DNA from: Hofstenia miamia
Taxonomy: Eukaryota; Xenacoelomorpha; Acoela
DNA length: 64,000 nt
NCBI GenBank assembly: GCA_004352715.1
Contig: SCFE01000095.1
Span: 1,464,747-1,528,746, forward strand
Direction of reading: 5' to 3'
Part shown: positions 1-11,142 of the stretch, one piece after another
Layout of the letters: the number at the start of each line of letters is the position of its first letter
How positions within the stretch are numbered: the stretch's first letter is position 1
The notes under the pieces: model-generated
Told to the model about the DNA's origin: nothing
What the model saw: the letters and a program-made list of their open reading frames with translations, nothing else
Databases searched by the model: none
Translations under genes and position numbers: made by a program

Positions 1-844
1 TGTATCACGCTGATGACGTAAATTCATAAATTTATTTTGTTCTGCCATTGGCAGGTTTCACATGTGCTTAAATAGGGCAGCTCTGTGTGCGATGGATCAA
101 TAAAATTTTAGGTCGTAATTATATCTGCTATATCTTAATAGACGGCCATAAGCAGCTAAACTTTCTACAGAATTGAGGGCGCTGCATAGGTTGTAATACC
201 ACCACAAGATGTTCTTGACAGTCTTATGAATCTATGCAGACCTGTTCCTTTCTAGGATTTAGTTGATCCAGAATCATTCGTACTTGTTTTTGATGACTTC
301 TACTATGACTTGCTTTGGCAAGTTTTACCAATACTCACGATTTATTGTAGACATTTGGTGCTCGACACATTGTTTCACGGACAGTGATATTGTATGTAAC
401 TCTAACTAATTGCTCTCTAAATGATACATGGAAGTCCTTTGCTTACGTGATAGTAGACACTATGCTCTTACAATGTTATTGGTCTATGCTACTTATTGTT
501 ATGCTAACTATGATGATGTTAGATGGTTACCCACCACTGTTAAAAGAAACCAACCAAGAAACTGTTCTTAAACTTTGCAAGGAAAATCTCTTTTTGAAAC
601 CTTTGACACCAATTCGTACTCGTAAGTTATTCATTCATTTATTACTCATAGCTTCATCAATTACATTACTTACTTCTCTACTCAACTTTACCTTACTAAG
701 GAATGTGTCTTGCATGGATATACTGTCGAGAACTGATTACAACTGTATTGCTACTATGCTACCCCTCTCTTTACTGGTCTATCACTGCATATTAAAACTA
801 TTACTTATATGCAATCCACACTGAAAACCTAAACAAAAAATGAC
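1..844. other. Unassigned sequence, possible LTR-like 5' part
   Basis: The first 120 bases have a promoter/polyA-like arrangement on +: an AT-rich box followed by GGGCAGC near 68-82 and an AATAAA near 100. This resembles the middle of an LTR, but no second copy is in the window. An open frame on + (384-824) is rich in Leu, Met and Thr; I see no domain in it or in the alternative frames, and I do not treat it as a gene. Confidence 0.2.
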
Positions 845-1624
845 TTACCCAGATAACAATTTTGGTAGTTTTTACGTTGTTTATAGTTGTTTCATACTTT
901 TGGTTGTTGCAGCAACCACTAACATCACAATAACAACTTTAGTAAAAATAATCAGCAAGCAGATGCTTGCAAATTTAAATCACTTTGTTATTTTATTACT
1001 ATATTCTTTTATATAAAAAAGGATTTGCAAAACCTTTTTTGAAATTTTTAATTTGTAAAAAATTATAATATACCAGATAAGTGAATTTTCAAAATAATTT
1101 ATTCATGAATATTTGGACACCTTGATATTGACTGTTAAATATCACATGTTACAATTGAGCTGAGGAGATTTTTCACGACTTAAGAAAGTAATATTTCAAA
1201 ATTGCGCTTAATTTTAGATTTCTAAATTTTTGTTAAATTTGGCAGATTTTTATGCTCATTGTTATCATATATATACAAGACATTAATTGAAATCTTTAAC
1301 AAATGTTTGTATTGAATATGCTTAACAGTATCTCAAAGATAGTGGTCTGCCCTGTTTGAACTGCTTAGCAATACAAAGTTTTATTTTGCATACAAAAGTA
1401 ATGCTAAAACAAGAATGTGACAACATAAAACAACGTTGTTACGACCTCAAAATATTACTGTTTCATGCATAAAAACAACCAAATAGCAACCAAGTGTGAC
1501 GTTGTTGAAGCAGCATTGTTTCGACCAAAAAGAAAGGTACCATTTCGACGTTAAAACAACGTTGTTTTTGATACATAAAACAACCCAAAACAACGTTTAG
1601 ACCTTAAATTGTTATCTGGGGTAA
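845..1624. mobile_element. Short inverted-repeat DNA element (MITE), TIR TACCCAGATAACAATTT
   Basis: The left end TTACCCAGATAACAATTT and the reverse complement of the right end (TTACCCCAGATAACAATTT) match over 17-18 bases. The interior carries many CAACGTTGTT-like sub-repeats, for example around 1430-1600. No coding sequence is visible. The ends start next to TA, so a Tc1/mariner-type or Kolobok-type origin is possible, but the superfamily is not decided. Confidence 0.6.
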
Positions 1625-2499
1625 AGCAACCAAAACATTTGTATAAACTTGCAAATGGAAGAGCAGAATTCTGAAAAGGATTCTCTCTAATATGCATGTC
1701 AAAGAAAAAGCACAGAACACAGAGAAGCAAGTGGACTACCAGTTTTTGCAAACACTGTTTGTTTATTGTTAGAATACTTATTTAAATACGGCCCGTTTCA
1801 CATTGAAAACTAAAATTTTTTTAAAAGTTTGGATCGGATCGGATCCGGATCTCGAAATGTTGCATCCGATTCAATCTCTGGTGGGTCATCTATTTCTGCT
1901 TTCATGCCAAATACAGAGGTTCGAAAACAATAGCAAATGAGTCCTGGGGTTGGTTGAAATTGACAAGTTGGTCTGATCACGTACTGGTCCTGTCTGATGT
2001 TTTAATATTTCGTGTTATTATTAAATATACTAAGGTATCCATTTCAAATATCTTACTTGATATTTAAGAGATATTCATTTGAATCATATTTTACATTAAT
2101 GTAGAGGAATAAAAAATTATACATTTAATCATGTTGTGGCTGGCTTCAAGTTCAAGCAATGACTGCAGTGATTTCTATTGTAAATTTTGAAACTTTTGGT
2201 TTAGTATTGGACGTATTTTTATTTAAATACAATGACGAAACCAAACCGAGCCACTAGAAATTCTGCACCGCACACTAGGCAATGTGGCCCATGCTCCGCT
2301 ATTGGCTCTAACCAATGCGCATGATCGACCCAGTACACAAAATTTAATTTAAGGTTTAGTAAACGGTTCGCCCTCTATTGTATGAATTTTGGAGTACGAG
2401 AACAAAATTTTTCTGAAATTAAATTGAAATAATTTTAGCTCCATTTCTTCTTTTAATCAAAGACTCGCATGACTCACAACGAAATAGTCTAAGTGCAAG
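1625..2499. other. Non-coding, no feature recognised
   Basis: I see no supported gene. A small GGATCGGATCGGATCCGGAT-like simple repeat lies at about 1831-1850. The short antisense ORF starting near 1751 has no recognisable domain. Confidence 0.4.
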
Positions 2500-2507
2500 A
2501 GTTCAAT

Positions 2508-3189
2508 CAGCGATCCAACGTGATTAGTCGTCAACACGATTAATCGAGATTAATCGGATGGATTAATCTATCGTGCTGGTTAAGTAGATTAGCTTAATCG
2601 TAAACAGCGTGCTCCATTAATCTAGATTATTCTAATTAAGTTGATGCTTATGCATTCAGTTACGTATTGTCATTTTTGGTTTGATCTTATCTATGGCCAC
2701 TATTCTTGTGTCATGTTTTACAAAAGAAAACCTTAACACCGGACATAGAAGAAGAGCGTGATGATTAGGCATCTAACATAATTAGGAAGCGTCGGTTGTC
2801 GCCTAATTCTATATATAAGGATCCTCGATTATATCAAGCCAACTTCTAATCAGGTTGAGAGACTGTTCAGCAAAGCTGGTTATGCTCTATCTGATTACCA
2901 AAATCGTTTATTACCCCTCGACTTAGAGATTCAAATATTTCTTTGCCCTAACAAGCAGATGTGAAGTAAAATGACTTTAGAAAATAATTTCAAATAACAA
3001 TAATAGTTGATATTTTCTATTTTGAATATTTTTCAATTGATATATTGATTTTGAATATTTTTAATCAGAAGTAGATTAATCGACGATTAATCGCGATTAT
3101 TAATCTCCTGGCAGCAGCGATTACGATTAATCTATCGCCAAATTTTTTTTTTCAACCGATTAATCGCGATTAATATCTAACGATCCCTG
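2508..3189 (+). mobile_element. hAT element copy A with transposase C-terminal remnant
   Basis: The ends carry GATTAATCG sub-terminal repeats and CAG-type termini. On + at 2848-2961 an open stretch reads as the hAT C-terminal dimerisation domain: residues like VERLFSKAG followed by a basic NRL segment. Everything upstream in a normal transposase is missing, so this is a non-autonomous derivative. The left part differs clearly from copy B at 7268-8114, while the last ~140 bp and the right flank are almost identical to it. That suggests a recombination point or assembly switch near 3040-3050. Confidence 0.75.
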
Positions 3190-3783
3190 CTTTATATATA
3201 GTTTCTGAGTTACATAAAAAATAATCCGTTAATGTCGTCCTTCTAGTGGGTGTTGATAATTTTTAAGTTATAAATAGCGCATATGTTTAAGGAATAGTTA
3301 TTATTAGGAATATTTGAAATTTCATCGCATTTAAACTTTCTATATTCTACAAGAAACTTCTTATTTGGATTATAAGTCACATTAATTAATTCATGTTCGG
3401 AGGAATTTGTATTTGATTTAATTTCAATCCATAAAAACTCAAAAACAGAATGATCGGATTCAAGTTTTTTTTCGTATTGGATTTAATTCTTTTGGTGCAA
3501 TAATCATAAGACCACTACCTCTACTATCCCTATTTTTAACAAAAACATCAAAGATTGCGGGGTTTGGATTGAACAAATTTGGATTAATTTCGTTGTTTAA
3601 CCAAGTTTCTGTAATAGTGATAATGGAATTTGAACCAAATTGAGTTGCAATTTTAAGAAAGTGATTTCTATTTGAATTCAGACTTCTGAATGATTCGCTA
3701 AATTTTCAAGATTACATTCATCTAAGATTGGGCCAAGATTTAATTCTATATCTCCTTCTCTAAGAATTAAATTATTATAAAGG
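3190..3783 (-). pseudogene. LINE endonuclease fragment (second copy of 8115-8708)
   Basis: This 594-bp block matches 8115-8708 with only a handful of differences by eye. Read on -, it encodes part of an APE-type endonuclease of a CR1/jockey-like LINE: an ITETWL motif followed by a RGSGLMI-type strand, with frame breaks after it. It stops abruptly at a 1,000-N gap. Because it has the same right flank as hAT copy B, it is probably either a true segmental duplication or a product of a misjoin through the hAT repeat. Confidence 0.7.
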
Positions 3784-4783
3784 NNNNNNNNNNNNNNNNN
3801 NNNNNNNNNNNNNNNNNNNNNNNNNNNNNNNNNNNNNNNNNNNNNNNNNNNNNNNNNNNNNNNNNNNNNNNNNNNNNNNNNNNNNNNNNNNNNNNNNNNN
3901 NNNNNNNNNNNNNNNNNNNNNNNNNNNNNNNNNNNNNNNNNNNNNNNNNNNNNNNNNNNNNNNNNNNNNNNNNNNNNNNNNNNNNNNNNNNNNNNNNNNN
4001 NNNNNNNNNNNNNNNNNNNNNNNNNNNNNNNNNNNNNNNNNNNNNNNNNNNNNNNNNNNNNNNNNNNNNNNNNNNNNNNNNNNNNNNNNNNNNNNNNNNN
4101 NNNNNNNNNNNNNNNNNNNNNNNNNNNNNNNNNNNNNNNNNNNNNNNNNNNNNNNNNNNNNNNNNNNNNNNNNNNNNNNNNNNNNNNNNNNNNNNNNNNN
4201 NNNNNNNNNNNNNNNNNNNNNNNNNNNNNNNNNNNNNNNNNNNNNNNNNNNNNNNNNNNNNNNNNNNNNNNNNNNNNNNNNNNNNNNNNNNNNNNNNNNN
4301 NNNNNNNNNNNNNNNNNNNNNNNNNNNNNNNNNNNNNNNNNNNNNNNNNNNNNNNNNNNNNNNNNNNNNNNNNNNNNNNNNNNNNNNNNNNNNNNNNNNN
4401 NNNNNNNNNNNNNNNNNNNNNNNNNNNNNNNNNNNNNNNNNNNNNNNNNNNNNNNNNNNNNNNNNNNNNNNNNNNNNNNNNNNNNNNNNNNNNNNNNNNN
4501 NNNNNNNNNNNNNNNNNNNNNNNNNNNNNNNNNNNNNNNNNNNNNNNNNNNNNNNNNNNNNNNNNNNNNNNNNNNNNNNNNNNNNNNNNNNNNNNNNNNN
4601 NNNNNNNNNNNNNNNNNNNNNNNNNNNNNNNNNNNNNNNNNNNNNNNNNNNNNNNNNNNNNNNNNNNNNNNNNNNNNNNNNNNNNNNNNNNNNNNNNNNN
4701 NNNNNNNNNNNNNNNNNNNNNNNNNNNNNNNNNNNNNNNNNNNNNNNNNNNNNNNNNNNNNNNNNNNNNNNNNNNNNNNNNNN
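3784..4783. other. Assembly gap, 1,000 N
   Basis: A run of exactly 1,000 N, probably a gap of arbitrary size. Open frames spanning it are meaningless. The left side ends inside a LINE endonuclease and the right side starts inside a LINE C-terminus. Confidence 0.99.
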
Positions 4784-5031
4784 GTTATATTTTCGTCTGG
4801 ATTCACTCACATGATCATGCTTACGTGCAAAATTTAATGTTTTTAATGACCAATTAAAAGTTTTTGATAATAAATAGCGGCTTTTTGTATTAAAATTAAT
4901 AAATATAAATGAACAATAATGTAGTTGCGATAAGCAAAATGCATGCAATAGCTGAATGTTATAATCTGGCCTTAAATTTCTGAGGTGGTATAAGTATCAA
5001 ACGCCAGAGGCCATTTTATGTATCTTTTTAA

Positions 5032-5628
5032 CCTGTTAAGCGTCCTATTTTCTTGTGATATGCGCATTTTCAGTAACCAATTTTCTTTGATAAATTTGCT
5101 AATTTTTTGTTCTTGCTCAAATATGTTCATATTTGAGTTTCTATATCTAGTTTTTTTATTCTTTAGTTAGTAGAAAGTTGTAAATAAGTTTTAAGGATTA
5201 AAAAATATTTATTACAGGATAAAGAACACAAAATATTTATTTTTTGGTGTGCCAACAACATGGTCATCATGAAGATGTCTCACTTTCACTAAAATCAGAT
5301 TCCAATTCACTAAGGAGTTAAACCATCTCATCCTAATCAATTTGTTGTTTTTTACTCATAGTAAAGGGTTTGACAATAAAAGAAAATAGCAAAACAATAA
5401 ATGTGGCACAAATTTCGGAGACAACAAGACTCAACAACAGACCAACCCGCAACCTTTAAAGCATGTTATGGCACTGATTTATGAGTACATCACATCGTTT
5501 CAAAACCCAGGATAGTTGCCAGATATCTCAATTTTGTTATTCTATTTATAAGAGTGGCAAATGTCACCGGAATCATTTTGGGAGTAACTGCGAGTGGGTG
5601 ACATATGTCACCACAGACGTTTAACAGG
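5032..5628 (-). mobile_element. piggyBac-like MITE with TTAA target duplication
   Basis: TTAA lies at both edges (5028-5031 and 5629-5632). The terminal inverted repeats are CCTGTTAAGCGTC on the left and CCTGTTAAACGTC (inverted) on the right. Inside, on - at about 5365-5230, is a short acidic coding remnant starting MSKKQQ and containing ESDFSESE, interrupted by stops. It resembles the acidic N-terminus of piggyBac transposases. TTAA duplication is the hallmark of piggyBac, which supports the call. It interrupts the LINE at 4784-8862 and is therefore younger than it. Confidence 0.75.
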
Positions 5629-7267
5629 TTAAGAGAAATTTATCGAATTTTAAATCTTTGTCAATATCAACCCCTAAATATGTAACATCATCACTTTATT
5701 TTATCGGAACACTGTTTACAATTAATTCAATTTTGTTTGTTATTTCTTTTACAGCATTGGGGGAAAATATAATGAATTGAGTTTTTTCAATATTAATTTT
5801 TAATTGATTGGATGTGAAATACCTAGAAAGATTTTCAATATCACTTTGCAAATTTTCTGTGGCCCTGAATGCATTATTATCTGTATTTATGAGACACGCG
5901 TCATCAGCAAATTGATAAATTTCACAATGGTTTACATGTTTAATAATGTCATTTACATATATTGCAAATAGAACGGGCCCTAGTACTGTGCCTTGAGGTA
6001 CTCCTCGATCGGTTGTGATGTAATCAGATTTTATGTTATTCATTAATACATGCTGTTTTCTATTTTTTAAAAAACTCTATTAATTTAATTGAATTTTGTT
6101 GAAATCCATAATTTTTAAGTTTAATTGATAAAATTTCAAAATTCATTGAATTAAAAGCTTTGCTTAAGTCTAGAAGGGCTTAACAACATGATTTATTTTG
6201 AGATTTATTTGCGGATATTTTTTCAGTAATTGAAATAATTGCATCACTTGTACTATATTTAGCGCGAAAACCATATTGTTTGGATGATAAAATATTCTTA
6301 GATGCAAGATATTGATTGATTTGAATGTGCAGTAAACTTTAAAATAGCTTACTAAAAGGATGCGTTATTGAAATTGGCCTATAATCTTTAGCAATAAAGG
6401 GATCTCCATTTTTATACAAAGGTGTTATATCTGACTTTTTCAGTTTTCAACTATACATTGATTAAATGCAAATGATAAATGGTAACCAAATACATGAAAA
6501 ATTTTTTTATTATGAAGTAAGCTAAATGAGTCGAACCTGAAGATTTATTAACATCTAAGTTTCGTACAATAGTTTGTAATTCTTTTAAGGTAGATAACCT
6601 AAATTGAAACGTAGATTTTCAATTTGATTGCTTACGTTTTGATAGAGAAATTTTTAGAAAATTGAAGTTACCTAATTCTTTAAATGTGTGATTTAGATGA
6701 ATTAAAATCTTTTTTTAATCGATAAATTTTTTATTATCAATATAAAGTTCTGAAATTTCACTATTTAGCCCATTCGATTTTCCAATAAAACGGTTTAAAA
6801 ATTTCCACTTTTGTTTAGAAGAGTTTAAGTTTTCAAAAAATCGACGTTGTTTTAATGATGTATTTGATCTTTCGTAATTAGTCCAATTTATCTCGGTCGG
6901 GTCGGACTTAGCTAGTTCAAAGAGTTTCTGCTTTATGTTTATCGTGTTCTTAATTAGTTGATTGTCAGTTGCGGTTAAGTTAAATCGTCGTGATTTGTTA
7001 ATTACTCGGCGGGACTTGAGCGGTGCTACTTTGTTTAGTGATTGATTGATCTGTGCGGCAATGTAATTTACCATGTGGGAACCAGAATTTAGAGTAAAAA
7101 TATATTCGAATTGAATATTTTTAAGTAAATTTTTCATGATTTCATCTGAATAGTTTTTGAAATCCCTAGCATAAATCGTTTTAAATTTAAATAACTTAGC
7201 AATATATGTACTAATATAAATGCAGAGTGCATGATCACTGAAAGATTCGAGGATTAAAGGTTTATAT

Positions 7268-8114
7268 CAGGGATCCAACATGATTAATCGTCAACGCGAT
7301 TAATCTATCGTGCTGTTCAAGTAGATTAGATTAATCGTAAACAGCGTGCTCGATTAATCTAGATTATTTTAATTAAGTTGATGCTTATGCATTCAGTTGT
7401 CATTTTCGGTTTGATCTTATCTATGGCCACTATTCTTGAGTCATGTTTAACAAAAGAAAACCTTAGCACCAGACATAGAAGAGGAGCGTGATGATTAGGC
7501 CATGGTTAGACTAGTGATTGGTTCAAAAGTGATCTATCACATTTTGATTTATTCGCACGTCTAACCACCCGAGATAATTAGCGATGTGACGATCACGAAG
7601 AAATCGTGCTCTTTCGATTTCCTTGTGATCGTCACGTCGCTAATTATCTCAGGTGTTTAGACATGCAATTCTTTCAAATGTGAGAGATCACTTTTAAAAC
7701 AATCACTAGTCTAACCGTGGCCTTAGGTATCTAACATACCTAGGAAGCGTCGAATGTCGCCTAATTCTATATATAAGGATCCTCGATTTTATCACGCCAA
7801 CTTCTAATCAGGTTGAGAGACTGTTCAGCAAAGCTGGTTATGCTCTATCTGATTACCAAATCGTTTATTACCCCTGAACTTAGAGATCCAAATTTCTTCA
7901 CCCTAACAAGCACATGCGGAGTAAAATTACTTCAGGAAATAATCTCAAATAAAAATAATCGTTGATATTTTCTATTTTGAATATTTTTAATCAGAAGTAG
8001 ATTAATCGACGATTCATCGCGATTATTAATCTCCTGGCAGCAGCGATTACGATTAATCTATCGCCAAATTTTTTTTTCAACCGATTAATCGCGATTAATA
8101 TCTAACGATCCCTG
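7268..8114 (+). mobile_element. hAT element copy B, inserted in the LINE endonuclease
   Basis: The termini are CAGGGATCCAACATG on the left and CAGGGATCGTTAGAT (inverted) on the right. The flanks GTTTATAT (7260-7267) and CTTTATAT (8115-8122) match at 7 of 8 bases, as expected for an aged 8-bp hAT duplication. The same C-terminal dimerisation remnant as copy A is present at about 7806-7918. The LINE endonuclease resumes on both sides, so this is a clean insertion. It contains a Harbinger-like MITE at 7498-7722. Confidence 0.8.
7498..7722. mobile_element. Harbinger-like palindromic MITE with TTA duplication
   Basis: The terminal inverted repeat starts GGCCAYGGTTAGAC and extends about 48 bp at both ends. 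The centre has a second palindrome (about 7580-7650). TTA flanks both sides (7495-7497, 7723-7725). hAT copy A (2508-3189) lacks this segment and gives a natural empty site with a single TTAGG, which proves insertion into copy B. The 3-bp TTA duplication with GG-starting ends fits the PIF/Harbinger superfamily. No transposase is present. Confidence 0.85.
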
Positions 8115-8708
8115 CTTTATATATAGTTTCTGAATTACATAAAACATAATCCGTTAATGTCGTCCTTCTAGTGGGTGTTGATAATTTTTAAGTTATAAAT
8201 AGCGCATATGTTTAAGGAATAGTTATTATTAGGAATATTTGAAATTTCATCGCATTTAAACTTTCTATATTCTACAAGAAACTTCTTATTTGGATTATAA
8301 GTCACATTAATTAATTCGTGTTCGGAGGAATTTGTATTTGATTTAATTTCAATCCATAAAAACTCAAAAACAGAATGATCGGATTCAAGTTTTTTTTCGT
8401 ATTGGATTTAATTCTTTTGGTGCAATAATCATAAGACCACTACCTCTACTATCCCTATTTTTAACAAAAACATCAAAGATTGCGGGGTTTGGATTGAACA
8501 AATTTGGATTAATTTCGTTGTTTAACCAAGTTTCTGTAATAGTGATAATGGAATTTGAACCAAATTGAGTTGCAATTTTAAGAAAGTGATTTCTATTTGA
8601 ATTCAGACTTCTGAATGATTCGCTAAATTTTCAAGATTACATTCATCTAAGATTGGGCCAAGATTTAATTCTATATCTCCTTCTCTAAGAATTAAATTAT
8701 TATAAAGG

Positions 8709-8913
8709 TAATCACGGATGAAAGTAAGAAAATTTTTGCTAAATTTTAGTGATAATTCATAGTAGTGTTGATAATGAAATTTGTGTGTGTGTGTATGCGT
8801 GAATGTCTCACGTGTATATAGTATAAGTTTACATTTTTAAGGAGTAATACAAATAAAAAATTGCAAAATTTTTTTTCATACGATTAATCGCGATTAAAAT
8901 CTAACGATCCCTG
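8709..8913. other. LINE 5' region and residual hAT right end
   Basis: From 8709 to about 8862 the sequence continues the LINE upstream of its endonuclease (on -), with a short GTGTGTGTGT run. The last ~50 bp (about 8863-8913) match the hAT right terminus of copies A and B. Together with AGTTCAAT after it, this supports a LINE inserted near the right end of a hAT element. Confidence 0.55.
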
Positions 8914-9003
8914 AGTTCAATAACCTACATTTGCATGGTTGTTTTCAGCAACAGAATATTAATAAAGAGATTTTATCACATACACATGCTATTATATATA
9001 TTA

Positions 9004-10965
9004 AGGCTGGGCGATGCATTCACTAATCGAATCAAAATTAATGCGGCTGTTAATAATCGAATCCAAATTGGCCAAATTGGATCAATTATGATTTGTTTAC
9101 TGTCGACTTTAAAAATAATGATGCTAGTAACACATATAATCGTTTTAGAAGAAAATGAATCAAACAATCATGAACAAATCCAATAAACATTTTTGGTTGA
9201 AGCAAAGTTGAATTTTGGTTGAATTTGTAATGAACACGTTACACATTGAATTTGTATTCAAAATTAAACCAAATTTAATTATTACCGGTATTCAATAACA
9301 GCTAAAGAACAAAAATATGTATATATTTATACATTTTTAAGACGTTAACTGGGGCGCGCAAAACTGATTAAAGTCAAAATGATTTTTTTCGGTCAAAACA
9401 TTTGCAAGATTTTTTAAGATATGAAAATATTAATTTTGCGGATAGTAGCATGGTTGCAAAGCCAAAAAGTCTAAAATATTATGTAAGCTCAAACTTCGTT
9501 TTTAGGTCAAAACTGTGAAAATCAACTACATGTATTAACCCAAGGTCGTCTAAATAAGTTTCTATATTTTTGCGAAAATGCTTATCAAAATTTGGTTTCA
9601 AATAAAAGTAGATGTTATAATGTTAATATTGAACGATGTACTTGCCGTTCAGAAAAGTATTAACGAAAAGGCCTTCTTTTTCTTTAAGCTAAACATTATA
9701 TTTTGTTATATGTAAGCACAGAGATGGAAGTCAGTTGGTATTGTCCACCAGACCGGATCTGGTCACCCTTAATTTCACTTCACCGGTCAAAACCTATCAC
9801 TTGTGTCCCTGGTCTGGTCATATGATCCACGAATTTAATCCAGAATTTTCTCAAATCTTAAGCTGCGAAAGCACGTGACAATTACCATAATTATGATTGT
9901 AAACACACTGTAATTTACAAAAAGTTCAATTATGTACACTGTACAGTTGTGCGAAAAAGTTAGTATATCACATATGCAATTCATTAACTTGGGCCAATAA
10001 GTTGTCTTTTTTCATCAATGCAAGTGCATAACGTAATAGTGCTATTGAACATTGAATGTCGAATGAGTGGTATAAATTCTGTGAACTATAAGGATCTAAG
10101 TATCTAAATAATAAAACCATTTTGAATTATAACTCTCAATTTAACTTTTACCGCTATACTATATTGCAAATGAATCGTAATATAGTAATGATTTAGAACT
10201 AATGGAAATTGTTAGCAAAAATGCCTATTTCCCATTTTGCCTTTAAAAGCCCAAACCTATGAGATCTCATAATTTATTGTTAGATTATATCTTCAGAGAA
10301 ACGTTAAGCTCTGCTAATTCATTAGGCTTAAAATTGTATTTCAAATTTATTCCCATCAATGATTGGAAATAATCAAAGCGTGCCATTAATTTATCACGGA
10401 AGAATCATTTACATAGGATTACCAATTTTAAATGAATAATGAATAATGAGATATTTAGGGTTAATCGGATTACTTGAACACGTGTGCGTTCATTACACGT
10501 TCTTTCAGTTGTACAAATGCATTATGTAATGCAAAAACGGAACAAAACCAATGGCGGACACACCCATTTAAAAAGTGCATTTAACTTATAACCAGTGTAA
10601 AGCGATCAAAACCATTACAATATAATGTGAGGATCGGTCAAAGCCAGTACCCACATTTGGGTAATTCGGCTACCAGACCGGTCAACACTGGTCACCGGTC
10701 AGACGTAATCGGAACCGGACCGGTCATGGTCACCAATTGAAGGTACCACTTGCATATCTGTGAAGGCAGTACTTTAAAACACGCATTATTTTGGAGGAAA
10801 TACGATCTGACAATCACTCAAAGCTAAAATTTTCATAGTCTTATGTTTATAAAAGCAAATTAGAAATACATATTTAAAGCAAGTTTAGTTTTCAATACTC
10901 GAATTGATAATCGAGGTTTTCAATGCGAATCGTATCGAATTCAAAGGTCCGCATCACCCAGGCCT
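9004..10965. mobile_element. hAT-like non-autonomous element with a nested element
   Basis: The left end AGGCTGGGCGATGC pairs with the inverted right end AGGCCTGGGTGATGC. Both ends sit in (TA)-rich flanks, so the 8-bp duplication cannot be read reliably. The interior is non-coding. A segment at 9183-9340 is repeated in inverted orientation at about 29175-29315. The inner hAT element at 9719-10760 interrupts it. Confidence 0.6.
9719..10760. mobile_element. Nested hAT-like non-autonomous element, ACCGGTC-rich ends
   Basis: The ends CAGAGATGGAAGT and (inverted) CAGATATGCAAGT are imperfect inverted repeats, and sub-terminal ACCGGTC/GACCGGT motifs recur at both sides (9750-9800 and 10675-10730). 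Flanks TGTAAGCA (9711-9718) and TGAAGGCA (10761-10768) agree at 6 of 8 bases. No transposase sequence is seen in the ~1 kb interior. Confidence 0.65.
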
Positions 10966-10968
10966 AAT

Positions 10969-11110
10969 ATATATATATATATNNNNNNNNNNNNNNNNNN
11001 NNNNNNNNNNNNNNNNNNNNNNNNNNNNNNNNNNNNNNNNNNNNNNNNNNNNNNNNNNNNNNNNNNNNNNNNNNNNNNNNNNNNNNNNNNNNNNNNNNNN
11101 NNNNNNNNNN

Positions 11111-11140
<30 letters not shown>
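10969..11140. repeat. (TA)n microsatellite around a 128-N gap
   Basis: TA repeats on both sides of N 10983-11110. The tract is probably longer than shown. Confidence 0.95.

Positions 11141-11142
<2 letters not shown>

Larger units (their letters stand above)
4784..8862 (-). pseudogene. CR1/jockey-like LINE ORF2 (EN + RT), broken
   Basis: Read on -, the order is endonuclease (8708 to about 8115, ITETWL motif), hAT copy B insertion, end of endonuclease with the SDH motif (about 7220-7260), connector region (7137-6715), reverse transcriptase (about 6330-5640) and a C-terminal tail (about 5010-4784). The RT shows QYGFR..ST, the first catalytic Asp in LLDLSKAF, RGVPQGTVLGP and the FADD active site near 5900-5920. 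At least one in-frame stop (near 6182) and a frameshift near 6065 break it. A piggyBac-like MITE at 5032-5628 cuts the region after the RT. The ORF would encode a target-primed reverse transcriptase/nickase if whole; here it is dead. The clade is inferred from motif style. Confidence 0.85.
2500..8921. mobile_element. hAT-bounded composite with perfect 8-bp target duplication
   Basis: The octamer AGTTCAAT at 2500-2507 is repeated exactly at 8914-8921. Directly inside are hAT-type termini: CAGCGATCCAACG at 2508 and, inverted, CAGGGATCGTTAGAT ending at 8913. Between them lie hAT copy A, a 1,000-N gap, a LINE on -, hAT copy B and the last ~50 bp of a hAT right end (about 8863-8913). The simplest reading is one hAT element (target site AGTTCAAT) that later received a LINE insertion, with the left contig misjoined or gene-converted through hAT copy B. 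Transposition of the whole block as a unit is an alternative. Confidence 0.6.

Noticed and set aside
8-20. CTGATGACG as a hammerhead ribozyme core
   Set aside because: No matching GAAA core strand with stems nearby.
384-824. 146-residue open frame on + near the window start
   Set aside because: Low-complexity Leu/Met/Thr-rich translation, no domain, overlapping alternative frames equally open; not supported as a gene.
3767-4948. Long ORFs across N runs (here and at 39.3-40.5 kb, 10.9-11.2 kb, 15.7-16.1 kb, 41.3-41.9 kb)
   Set aside because: They are made of N and (TA)n translated as X and Tyr-Ile; only the LINE C-terminal tail at 4784-4948 is real coding remnant.
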